Source: Plantactinospora alkalitolerans
Lineage (GTDB): Bacteria; Actinomycetota; Actinomycetes; Mycobacteriales; Micromonosporaceae
DNA: 37,488 nt
Assembly: GCF_015690345.1 (NCBI RefSeq)
Contig: NZ_JADPUN010000209.1
Coordinates: 1-37,488 of the forward strand
Reading direction: 5' to 3'
In this document: positions 24,912-32,912 of the stretch, piece after piece
Layout: each line of letters opens with the position of its first letter
Position numbering within the stretch: the first letter of the stretch is position 1
The notes under the pieces: model-generated
Database searches by the model: none
What the model saw: only the letters and a program-made list of their open reading frames with translations
What the model was told of the DNA's origin: nothing
Position numbers and translations under genes: made by a program

Positions 24912-24954
24912 GGTAGGGCGCCCCGACCTCCGGTAGGGGCGCCCCCGGACCTCC
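24912..24954 (+). repeat. Short direct repeat after the permease gene
   Basis: GGTAGGGCGCCCCGACCTCC (24912-24931) is followed at once by a 23-bp near copy (24932-24954) differing by inserted G/C bases, then the start of a third unit (GGTAAAGG). The second unit contains the 10-bp palindrome GGGGCGCCCC (24936-24945). No coding role is seen. Confidence 0.6.
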
Positions 24955-25015
24955 GGTAAAGGTGTCGGCCGGGCGGCGATCCGCCTGACTTCCGGAGCCC
25001 AGGGGCATACGGTTG

Positions 25016-25056
25016 AAACCCGGACGAACCAGCGGGGTCGGGTTCGTCCGGGTTTT
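25016..25056 (+). terminator. Rho-independent terminator of the sugar importer operon
   Basis: AAACCCGGACGAACC (25016-25030) and GGTTCGTCCGGGTTT (25041-25055) make a perfect 15-bp stem with a 10-nt loop. The 3' arm ends in GGGTTTT, a short T-run. It lies about 125 bp past the permease stop. This is the best intrinsic terminator in the window. Confidence 0.85.
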
Positions 25057-25096
25057 CCCGTCCGACGGCCCCGCCCGAGAGCCGGGAGGAGGGCCG

Positions 25097-25177
25097 ATGA
25101 CCGGTCCGGGACCTGACCGGGCAAGCGCGGAACCCCGCTCGCCGGCCCGGACGCCCGCCCGCCGGCAGCCCGGCTGA
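25097..25177 (+). CDS. 26-codon leader ORF coupled to the membrane-protein gene
   Basis: ATG 25097 is preceded by GGGAGGAGGG (25084-25093), one of the strongest RBS-like sequences in the window. The frame runs MTGPGPDRASAEPRSPARTP and six more residues to TGA 25175-25177. One base later is the ATG of the next gene, which has no Shine-Dalgarno of its own. The peptide is Pro/Arg-rich with no recognisable domain. Its likely job is to load ribosomes for the downstream gene by termination-reinitiation. It could also be chance, since high-GC DNA is rich in open frames. Confidence 0.45.
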   Translation: MTGPGPDRASAEPRSPARTPARRQPG

Positions 25178-25178
25178 G

Positions 25179-25655
25179 ATGGACTGGGCCGGTTGGGCGC
25201 TGTTCGGCGTGGTGGCCACGGCCACGCTCACCGCAGCGATGATCACGGCGCAACTCGCCGGGTTGACCCGCGTCGACCTGCCGCTGATCCTCGGCACCAT
25301 GGTCACCGGGGACCCCGACCGGGCCCGGGTGGCCGGGTTCGGAATCCACCTCCTGACGGGTCAGGGGTTCGCGCTCGGCTACACCGCGGTGTTCGCCCTG
25401 CTGGGCCGCGCCACCTGGTGGCTCGGGGCGCTGCTCGGGGTACTGCACGTCGGCATCGCGCTGACGGTGCTGCTGCCTCTGCTTCCGGGCGTACACCCAC
25501 GGATGGCTTCGGCGCGGGCCGGTCCGTCCAGCACGGCGGTGCTCGAACCACCGGGCCTGCTCGCCCTCAACTACGGTGTACAGACTCCCGCGGTCACGGT
25601 GGCCGTACACATCCTCTACGGGACCGTCCTCGGACTGCTCCTGCAGGCCCGGTGA
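25179..25655 (+). CDS. Small multi-pass membrane protein, unknown function
   Basis: 158-residue hydrophobic protein with about four membrane helices: WALFGVVATATLTAAMITAQLAG, LLTGQGFALGYTAVFALLG, WWLGALLGVLHVGIALTVLLPLLPGV, and TPAVTVAVHILYGTVLGLLLQ. The His in HILYG and the DPDRARVAGFGIHL segment look conserved-like, but I cannot name the family. It has no good RBS and appears coupled to the leader ORF before it. Its stop overlaps the GTG of the GH15 gene by four bases (GTGA), so the two are co-translated. A partner role in membrane or carbohydrate processes is only suggested by that linkage. Confidence 0.75.
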   Translation: MDWAGWALFGVVATATLTAAMITAQLAGLTRVDLPLILGTMVTGDPDRARVAGFGIHLLTGQGFALGYTAVFALLGRATWWLGALLGVLHVGIALTVLLPLLPGVHPRMASARAGPSSTAVLEPPGLLALNYGVQTPAVTVAVHILYGTVLGLLLQAR

Positions 25656-27466
25656 GCCAGGTCCCGGCCCCCGAGCCCGGCGCGCCGCCGGCACCGATCG
25701 CGGACTACGGGCTGCTGGGGGACACCCGCACCGCCGCCCTGGTCTCCAGCACCGGCGCGATCGACTGGATGTGCGTACCCCGGTTCGACGGCGCGTCCCT
25801 GTTCGGTCGGCTCGTCGGCGGACCGGAGGCGGGCACGTACCGGATCGGTCCGGCCGGACCGGCCGAGGTCGTCGAACGGCGGTACCGGCAGCACACCGCC
25901 ACGCTGCGGACGACCTGGGTGGTCGGCGATCGGCGGCTCACCCTCACCGAAGGGATGGTCGCCGAGGTCGTCGGGCGGCTGCTGCCGTCGACCCTGCTCG
26001 TGCGGCGGCTGACGGCCGAAGGAGGCCCGATCGAGGCCGTCGTCGACTTCGATCCCCGACTCGGGCCCGGCCACCGGGCACCCCGGGTACGCCACCGCCG
26101 GTCCCTGCTCGTCTGCGAGTGGGGAGCCGTCGCGGTGTCGCTGGCCTGCGCTCCCGGATCGACCCTCGTCCCTGGACAGCCAACCCGGGTCACCGTCTCC
26201 CCGGACCGACCGCTCACCCTCGTGCTGGCCACGGCCCACCGCGAACCACTGATCGAGGTCGAACCGGACGCGGCCTGGGAACTCCTGTGCGCCGACGAGG
26301 CACACTGGCGCACCTGGATCGCCGAGGTGGACCCGGAACTGCCCTTCCGGGACGCCGTGACGCGGAGCCTGCTCACCCTGCGGCTGTTGACGTACTCGCC
26401 GTCCCAGGCCCCGGTCGCGGCGCCCACCAGTTCGCTGCCGGAGCAGCTCGGCGGCGGCCGGAACTGGGACTACCGCTACGTCTGGCCCCGCGACGCCAGC
26501 ATCGGGGTCGCCGCGTTCCTCGGCGTCGGCAAGCCCGACCAGGCACGCGGTTTCCTCGCCTGGCTGCTGCGTGCCAGTCGGTTGCAGCGGCCCCGCCTGC
26601 CGGCGCTGTTCACCCTCAACGGTCTGCGCGTGCCGGCGGAGCGGCAGCTCGACGGCTGGACCGGCTACGCCGGCAGCACGCCGGTACGGATCGGCAACGA
26701 CGCCGCCAACCAGCACCAGCTCGACGGCTACGGCTGGGTCGTCGACGCCGTCTGGGTGTACGTGCAGGCCGGACACCGTCTCGACGCGGAGACCTGGCGG
26801 GCGGTGCGGGGCTTCGCCGACGTGGTCATCCGTCGATGGCGGGAACCCGACGCCGGCATCTGGGAGCTGCGACAGTCCAGCCACCAGGTGCACTCCAAGC
26901 TGATGGGTTGGCTCGCCCTCGACCGGGCTCTGGGGATAGCGAAGACGCATCCGCTCTCGGGCCGGCAGCAACGACGCTGGCAGGCTGCCCGGCAGGCGAT
27001 CGCCGTCGACGTCCGTACGAACGGCTTCGATCCCGAACGGTCCAGTTATGTCCGCAACTACGGCTCGGCGGAACTCGACGCGGCGCTGCTGGTACTGCCA
27101 CTACTCGGCATCGAAGACGCCGGCTCGCCCCGTGTCGCCGGCACCATCGACGCGATCCGCACCGAACTCGGCGCGGGCGGTCCGCTGCTCTACCGCTACC
27201 CACCCGGACACGACGGGTTACCCGGCTCCGAAGGCGCCTTTCTGCCCTGCTCGTTCTGGCTCGTTCAGGCCCTCGCCAGCACGGGACGGCGGGCCGAGGC
27301 GGTCGAGCTGTTCCAGGCACTCCTGGACCGGGCCAGCCCGCTCGGCCTCTACGCCGAGGAGATGGATCCGGTCACCGGCGCCCACCTCGGCAACTATCCG
27401 CAGACCCTGACTCATGCGACGCTGGTCCAGGCCGCGCTCGCGATCCGGTCGGCCCCGTCCGGGTAG
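25652..27466 (+). CDS. GH15 family glycoside hydrolase (glucoamylase/trehalase-like)
   Basis: 604-residue cytosolic enzyme of the bacterial GH15 type. It has an N-terminal beta-sandwich (IADYGLLGDTRTAALVSSTGAIDWMCVPRFD, the usual opening) and an (alpha/alpha)6 barrel. Catalytic motifs are present: RNWDYRYVWPRDAS, GNDAANQHQLDGYGWVVDAVW, the general acid E405 in AGIWELR, and the base in LGLYAEEMDPVTGAHLGNYPQTLTHA (E569/E570). Actinobacterial relatives hydrolyse trehalose or short alpha-glucans, and sequence alone does not decide which. Start GTG 25652 overlaps the upstream TGA. No signal peptide is present, so the substrate is intracellular. Confidence 0.92.
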   Translation: MSQVPAPEPGAPPAPIADYGLLGDTRTAALVSSTGAIDWMCVPRFDGASLFGRLVGGPEAGTYRIGPAGPAEVVERRYRQHTATLRTTWVVGDRRLTLTEGMVAEVVGRLLPSTLLVRRLTAEGGPIEAVVDFDPRLGPGHRAPRVRHRRSLLVCEWGAVAVSLACAPGSTLVPGQPTRVTVSPDRPLTLVLATAHREPLIEVEPDAAWELLCADEAHWRTWIAEVDPELPFRDAVTRSLLTLRLLTYSPSQAPVAAPTSSLPEQLGGGRNWDYRYVWPRDASIGVAAFLGVGKPDQARGFLAWLLRASRLQRPRLPALFTLNGLRVPAERQLDGWTGYAGSTPVRIGNDAANQHQLDGYGWVVDAVWVYVQAGHRLDAETWRAVRGFADVVIRRWREPDAGIWELRQSSHQVHSKLMGWLALDRALGIAKTHPLSGRQQRRWQAARQAIAVDVRTNGFDPERSSYVRNYGSAELDAALLVLPLLGIEDAGSPRVAGTIDAIRTELGAGGPLLYRYPPGHDGLPGSEGAFLPCSFWLVQALASTGRRAEAVELFQALLDRASPLGLYAEEMDPVTGAHLGNYPQTLTHATLVQAALAIRSAPSG

Positions 27467-27469
27467 GTC

Positions 27470-27832
<363 letters not shown>

Positions 27833-28687
27833 GGATGGACCTCGAGGAGCGAAAGGATCGCGGTGCTGACCGCAACGGGGTCGACGGTCTGGTGCAGGTG
27901 ACGGCCGGGGACGGTCAACACCGGCCAGCCACGTTCGGCGGCCTCGTCGGCGAGCCGGTCGTACGGCGGCCCGAACGCCAGGTAACCGCAGGGATGGTCG
28001 TCCCAGCCCGGTGCCACCGGCACCGCCTGTTCGTAGTAGGCCAGCGGCAGCCGGGGCTGTTCCCCGACGATCAGGTGCCGGATCACCGGGTCGGAGAACA
28101 TCGGCGCGACGTCGGCCTCGTCGAACCAGTCGGTCCAGCGGGGCAGCCGGCCTGCCGGATCGGCCATGCCCCGAAGCAGTCTCAGATGTTGCTCCGGAAC
28201 CACCGGAGTTGCCCCGGTGCGGGCTGGCAAGGCGGCATCGACGAAAACCGATCCGAAGACCGGCTGCACCAGCCCGGTGCGGATCGCCGGCACGAACAAC
28301 CCGGCATTGCTGTGCACCACCAGCACCACCGGTCGGTCCGGCGCGGTCGCCGACAGCGCGTCCCGGACGGCGTACACCACCCGGGGCCAGTACGGCGGCT
28401 GTCCGACGCCGACGTCGAGCAGCGACGGAACGAGCACGTCCCGACCCCGGGCCCGCAGTTCGGCCGCGACCGGTTGCCAGGTGGCCGGCCCGACCGACGG
28501 GCTGTGCACCAGTACGACCAGCGGAGTGGCCTTCGCTCCGCCACGATCGTGGTCCGCTGCTCGCCGGCCCGGCGGATGATCCCGGTCCTGAAGATTCATG
28601 GTCTCCAGTCCGAGGTTGACGGGCCGATCCGGCGAGCGGTAGCGCTCGAGGTCGAGGTCGAGTTTCCGGAGGACCGTTCCGGTCCGG

Positions 28688-29455
28688 TCAGCGGGGCGGC
28701 GCGGTTTCGGCCAGGAACTCGGTGAGCAGGGCGGTGACCTCGGCGGGCCGTTCCAGGCTGGGCAGGTGACCGGCCCAGGGAAGTTCGAGGTGCCGGGCGT
28801 TGGGCAGCAGTTCGGGCAGCCGGGCGGCGATCTGCCGGAAGTCCGGGAGATCGTACCGGCCGGAGACGGCGAGGCACGGCGCGGAGATCTTTCCGAGGTC
28901 GACCTCGTCGCGCTCGGGTGCCGGAAACTCCTCGGTGGCGGCGAGCTGGACCTCGAAGGCGTGCCGCTGCATCTGGCGGACCCGGTCCCGGACCGCGTCG
29001 TCGGCCTCCGGGCCCAGCCAGGTCTTCACGTTGAGTTCGACGGCGCCGGCGATGTCGTCGGCCTCCAGTAGCACGTCCTCGCTTGCGCCGAAGGATCGAA
29101 GCTCCGCGCTGGGCTGGTGTCCGGGCATCCCGGCGCAGAGCAGCGCCAGCGTGCTCACCCGGTCCGGCCACCTGGCGGCCACCTCGAGCCCGACCTTCCC
29201 GCCGTAGGAGGCGGCGACCAGTGCCACCTGGTCGATCCGGAGTGTGTCCAGCAGGTCGCGTACGTCCTCGGCGTCGGTGTACGGGCGGTCGGCCATCGGG
29301 GTCTGGCCGTAGCCACGGAAGTCGCAGCGCAGTACCCGGTATCCGGCGTTCCGCAGGGCGGACCACTGTGGGTCCCACATCCGCCGGTCGCAGACCGAGG
29401 AGTGCAGCAGCAGGACGGCGGGGCCGTCACCTTCGTCATCATGTGCAAGTGTCAT
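28688..29455 (-). CDS. Alpha/beta-fold hydrolase
   Basis: 255-residue hydrolase of the large lactonase/esterase-like group. It shows PAVLLLHSSVCDRRMWDPQW, YRVLRCDFRGYGQTP, the nucleophile elbow ALVAASYGGKVGL (Ser83), acid in AVSGRYDLPDF, and His in LPWAGHLPSLERP. ATG 29455 is chosen because similarity starts at MTLAHDDEGDGPAVLL and GGTGGCG lies upstream; the open frame reaches 29620, but that part looks non-coding. The 6-bp inverted repeat GGCGGT-N5-ACCGCC (29470-29486) lies just upstream. Substrate is unknown. Confidence 0.85.
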   Translation of the reverse strand: MTLAHDDEGDGPAVLLLHSSVCDRRMWDPQWSALRNAGYRVLRCDFRGYGQTPMADRPYTDAEDVRDLLDTLRIDQVALVAASYGGKVGLEVAARWPDRVSTLALLCAGMPGHQPSAELRSFGASEDVLLEADDIAGAVELNVKTWLGPEADDAVRDRVRQMQRHAFEVQLAATEEFPAPERDEVDLGKISAPCLAVSGRYDLPDFRQIAARLPELLPNARHLELPWAGHLPSLERPAEVTALLTEFLAETAPPR

Positions 29456-29684
29456 CGGACGCCACCATAGGCGGTCCGGAACCGCCCTGACCACCGAATA
29501 TCGGCGCCGAGAATATCCGCATCCCTCCGCTGGGTCTGGACCGAGTCGATACGCTGAGCCAGGCGGGCAAATGCCACTTTTTTGCGCAATTGCCGGCGCG
29601 GCGGGAGGGGCTTCCGTCACAGCATGCCGCCGGTCGAGGCGACATCGTCCTTCCGGGCGAGCACACGGGGAAGAGGAGGGTCGG

Positions 29685-30536
29685 GTGCCCTATCTGACTG
29701 TCGGCGTGGAGAACTCCGCGCCCATCGATCTGCACTACGAGGATCATGGCACCGGGCAGCCGGTCGTGCTCATCCACGGCTTCCCGCTCAGCGCCGCAGC
29801 CTGGGAAAAGCAGGTCGCGGCCCTACTGAACGAGGGCTACCGGACGATCACCTACGACCGGCGGGGGTTCGGCACCTCCAGCCAGCCGGCGGTGGGCTAC
29901 GACTACGACACCTTCGCCGCCGACCTCAGCATCCTGATCAACGAGCTGGACCTCACCGACATCGTGCTGGTCGGACACTCGATGGGCACCGGCGAGGTGA
30001 CCCGGTACATCGCCAACTACGGGTCCGCCCGGGTGAGTCGGGCGATCTTCATCTCACCGATTCCGCCGTACCTGCTCAAGACCGAGGACAACCCGGAGGG
30101 CGTGGACCAGAGTCTCTTCGACGGCTTCATGAAGAGCGCGATGGCGGACCGGCCCGCGTACCTGACGTCGTTCATGAACGACTTCTACAACACCGACGAG
30201 AACCTCGGTAAGCGGGTCAGCGAGGAGGTCGTCCGGCTCGGCTGGAACGTTGCGGTCAACGCGTCGCCGACCGGCACCGTGGCCTGCATCCCCGCCTGGC
30301 TCACCGACTTCCGGTCGGACCTGCCCCGAATCGACGTACCGGCACTGATCATCCAGGGCGACGAGGACCGGGTCCTGCCGTACCCGGTGACCGGGCAGCG
30401 GATGCACGCGGCGATGCCGAGTAGCCAACTACGGACCCTGAAGGGCGCCCCGCACGGCATTCCGTGGACGCACGCCGACGAGGTCAACCAGGCGCTGCTC
30501 GAGTTCATCAAGACCCCGGTCGACGCGCTGACCTGA
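29685..30536 (+). CDS. Non-heme haloperoxidase-type alpha/beta hydrolase
   Basis: 283-residue enzyme of the cofactor-free chloroperoxidase/perhydrolase family. Motifs: VVLIHGFPLSAAAWEKQV, TITYDRRGFGTSSQP, nucleophile VLVGHSMGTGEVTRYI (Ser99), PPYLLKTEDNPEGVDQSLFDGF, acid in IIQGDEDRVLPY, and His in KGAPHGIPWTHADEVN. The DRRGFG.SS.P and PPYL/KT.DNP segments are diagnostic of this group. In vitro members form peracids that oxidise halides; the natural activity is often esterase or lactonase. GTG 29685 is chosen because AGAGGAGGG (29672-29680) is ideally spaced. The gene ends in a 17-bp-stem hairpin shared with the convergent ferredoxin gene. Confidence 0.92.
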   Translation: MPYLTVGVENSAPIDLHYEDHGTGQPVVLIHGFPLSAAAWEKQVAALLNEGYRTITYDRRGFGTSSQPAVGYDYDTFAADLSILINELDLTDIVLVGHSMGTGEVTRYIANYGSARVSRAIFISPIPPYLLKTEDNPEGVDQSLFDGFMKSAMADRPAYLTSFMNDFYNTDENLGKRVSEEVVRLGWNVAVNASPTGTVACIPAWLTDFRSDLPRIDVPALIIQGDEDRVLPYPVTGQRMHAAMPSSQLRTLKGAPHGIPWTHADEVNQALLEFIKTPVDALT

Positions 30537-30564
30537 CCGCCGGCCCGGCCGGCGGTCAGGTCAG
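30528..30564. terminator. 17-bp perfect hairpin between convergent genes
   Basis: Positions 30528-30544 pair without mismatch with 30548-30564 (arms begin CTGACCTGACC and end GGTCAGGTCAG) around a CCG loop. The left arm includes the stop codon of the haloperoxidase-type gene. The ferredoxin gene ends at 30596 from the other side, so it is placed to stop transcription both ways. There is no T-run, as is common in actinomycetes. Confidence 0.7.
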
Positions 30565-30595
30565 GACCGCTCCGCCGGCCCGGGTACGGCTCGGC

Positions 30596-30823
30596 TCACG
30601 GCTCGGGTGCGATGAGTCGTTGGTCGCTGGAGTCGTGCACCGTGATCGCCTCCACCGGGCAGGACTCCGCGGCGTCGATCACCGGGTCGGCCGGCGGGAC
30701 CGTCTCGGCCAGCGGCGTCGAGAGCCCTTCGACGAGTTGGAAGTGCTGCGGCGCGGTACCGGCGCAGATGCCCGCTCCGATGCAGCGGTGCGGATCGACG
30801 CTGACCCGCCAGTTGGCGCTCAC
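30596..30823 (-). CDS. [3Fe-4S] ferredoxin, P450 partner
   Basis: 75-residue ferredoxin. The cluster ligands are C14, C20 and C55 in CIGAGICAG and ESCPVEAI; Gly/Ala stands where a fourth Cys would be, as in 3Fe-4S ferredoxins that feed electrons to actinobacterial P450s. Start GTG 30823 overlaps the TGA of the P450 gene by four bases, so expression is translationally coupled and the partnership is near certain. No ferredoxin reductase gene is close by; a housekeeping one would be needed. Confidence 0.93.
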   Translation of the reverse strand: MSANWRVSVDPHRCIGAGICAGTAPQHFQLVEGLSTPLAETVPPADPVIDAAESCPVEAITVHDSSDQRLIAPEP

Positions 30824-32025
30824 CAGGTCACCGGTAGCGCGGCCAGGCCGCGTACGAGCAGTCCGCTCTTCCAGGTCAGCTCCGGTTCCGGAACCGCCAG
30901 CCGCAACCCGGGCAGCCGGGTGACCAGGGTGTGGATCGCGACCTGCAACTCCATTCGGGCGAGCTGCGCGCCGATGCAGTGGTGCGCCCCGTGGCCGAAG
31001 CCCACATGAGGGTTCGGGTCGCGACCCAGGTCGAGTCGGTCCGGGTCGGTGAACACCTCACCGTCCCGGTTCGCCGACCCGACCGACGGCAGCACCGGCT
31101 CGCCGGCCCGGACGAGGACGCCACCGAGTTCGATGTCCTCCGTCGCGTAACGGGGGAAGGCGGAGGCGGCGCCGAGCGGTACGTACCGGACCAGCTCCTC
31201 CACCGCGGACGGCACCAGCCCGGGATCGGCCCGCAGCCGGGCCAGCTCCGCCGGATGCTCCAGCAGCACGTAGACGAAGTTGGGGATCTGGGTCACCGTC
31301 GTCTCGTGTCCCGCCGCCAGCAGCCCGGCGGCGAGTTGCACCAGCTCCTCCTCGGTGAGCCGGTCCTCGTTCTCGTCCCGGGCCCGCACCATCGCGCCGA
31401 GCAGGTCGTCGATCGGCTCGCGGCGGCGCACCGCGACCAGCTCGCCGATGTAGCCCCAGAGGTTCTCCAGGTAGCTCTGGATCTGGTCCCCGCTCAGCGA
31501 CGTGGTCGAGACGATCGCCTCGGACCAGGTGTGGAAGTTGTGCCGGTCGGCGAACGGGACCCCGAGCAGTTCACAGATGACCTGGATCGGCAGCGGCGTG
31601 GCGAACTGCTCGACCAGGTCCGCCGGGGGACCGGCCTTCACCAGCTCGTCCACCAGCTCGTCGGCGATCTGCTGGGCACGGGCGCGGAGCAGCTCGACCC
31701 GGCGGGCGGTGAACGCCTTGGCCACCAACCGGCGCAGCCGGGTGTGGTCCGGTGGATCCATCGCGAGCATGCCGAGGTCCTGCTGCCGTGGGGTGGTCCG
31801 GGGCTCGTCGCGGCCCACGCTGAGAGCACGGCTGAACCGGGCGTCACCCAGCACGACCCGGACGTCCTCGTGCCGGGTGGCGAGCCAGGCCTCCTCGCCG
31901 AACGGCATCTGTACCCGGGACAGTGGCTGGTCCCGGCGCAGCTGCGCGTAGTGCGGGTCCAGGTGAAGTCGGTCGGGAGCGGCGAACGGGTACGGTCGAG
32001 CGGTCACCTGCCGGCTGTCCGTCAT
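30820..32025 (-). CDS. Cytochrome P450
   Basis: 401-residue soluble bacterial P450 (CYP105/CYP107-like by overall pattern, subfamily not assigned). Visible motifs are I-helix AGHETT (238-243, acid-alcohol replaced by Glu-Thr-Thr as usual), K-helix E277-x-x-R280 (EELVRY), and the heme loop FGHGAHHCIGAQLARME with Cys350 as thiolate ligand. HEDVRVVLGDARFSRAL and MDPPDHTRLRRLVAKAFTARRV mark the B/C-helix region. ATG 32025 has GGAGGG 8 nt upstream. It forms a two-gene operon with the ferredoxin. GGCGGT-G-ACCGCC (32075-32087), 50 bp upstream, could be an operator. The substrate is unknown and no biosynthetic core enzyme is nearby. Confidence 0.95.
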   Translation of the reverse strand: MTDSRQVTARPYPFAAPDRLHLDPHYAQLRRDQPLSRVQMPFGEEAWLATRHEDVRVVLGDARFSRALSVGRDEPRTTPRQQDLGMLAMDPPDHTRLRRLVAKAFTARRVELLRARAQQIADELVDELVKAGPPADLVEQFATPLPIQVICELLGVPFADRHNFHTWSEAIVSTTSLSGDQIQSYLENLWGYIGELVAVRRREPIDDLLGAMVRARDENEDRLTEEELVQLAAGLLAAGHETTVTQIPNFVYVLLEHPAELARLRADPGLVPSAVEELVRYVPLGAASAFPRYATEDIELGGVLVRAGEPVLPSVGSANRDGEVFTDPDRLDLGRDPNPHVGFGHGAHHCIGAQLARMELQVAIHTLVTRLPGLRLAVPEPELTWKSGLLVRGLAALPVTW

Positions 32026-32267
32026 CACGAATCCCTCCGTTCGAAGGTGGGCATGGTCGCCCGACGCGACGGTCGGCGGTGACCGCCACCAACCGATGAC
32101 GATCAGCCTCTCCGGACCATCTGCGCCGAGTGAGGCACTGATGGCGGATGGTAGCGAATTATGCTGATCAATACCATTGGGCACTGTGGATGATCGGTCG
32201 GACCGTCACCGGGTCAGCCTGCGACGGTCGACGCCTGCCGGGCATCCGGGTCTGTCGGGGCGGGCGG

Positions 32268-32912
32268 TCAGGCGTTGAGGTAGGTGAGGACGGCCAGGAC
32301 CCGCCGGTTGTCGTCGTCCGAGGGTGGCATGCCCAACTTGCTGAAGATTCCGTTGATGTGCTTGCTGATCGCCTTCTCGGTGACGAAGAGCCGGCTCGCG
32401 ATCGCCGCGTTCGAGCGGCCCTCCGCCATCAGCCCGAGGACCTCGCGTTCCCGCGCGGTGAGGGCGTGCAACGGCTGGACGCCGGCATTCTTGGCCAGCA
32501 GTTGACCGATCACCTCCGGGTCCATCACGGTGCCGCCGGCGGCGACCCGGCGTACCGCGTCGACGAACTGGGTGACGTTGGAGACCCGGTCCTTGAGCAG
32601 GTAGCCGATGGCGCCGCGGCGGTCGGCCAGCAACTCGCGGGCGTAGAGCTGTTCGACGTGTTGGGAGAGGACCAGGATCGGCAGTCCGGGAACCTGGACG
32701 CGGGCCTGGATCGCCGCCTGCAGACCCTCGTCGGTGAAGGTGGGCGGCAGCCGTACGTCGACCACCGCCACGTCGGGCCGTTGCTCGATCAGCGCCGGCA
32801 GCAGCGCCGGTCCGTTGTCGACGGCCGCGACGACCTCGAAGTCGAACGCCTGGAGCAGTCGGGTTATCCCGTCTCGAAGTAGGGCGAGGTCTTCGGCGAT
32901 GACAACTCGCAC
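32268..32912 (-). CDS. NarL/LuxR-family response regulator
   Basis: 214-residue DNA-binding regulator. The receiver domain has acidic pocket E7/D8, phospho-acceptor D52 (VAVVDVRLPP), S83 and K107 (YLLKDR). The C-terminal LuxR helix-turn-helix is at about 148-195 (LTAREREVLGLMAEGRSNAAIASRLFVTEKAISKHI). Start GTG 32912 lies inside the kinase gene (49-bp overlap), so both are made together. By position it probably controls the divergent MMPL exporter, which is not proven. Confidence 0.93.
   Translation of the reverse strand: MRVVIAEDLALLRDGITRLLQAFDFEVVAAVDNGPALLPALIEQRPDVAVVDVRLPPTFTDEGLQAAIQARVQVPGLPILVLSQHVEQLYARELLADRRGAIGYLLKDRVSNVTQFVDAVRRVAAGGTVMDPEVIGQLLAKNAGVQPLHALTAREREVLGLMAEGRSNAAIASRLFVTEKAISKHINGIFSKLGMPPSDDDNRRVLAVLTYLNA

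Noticed and set aside
29685-32025. Haloperoxidase plus P450 as a hint of a natural-product cluster
   Set aside because: No core synthase, carrier protein, or resistance and tailoring set is present in the window; the two genes converge and end in a shared terminator, so they are not one operon.
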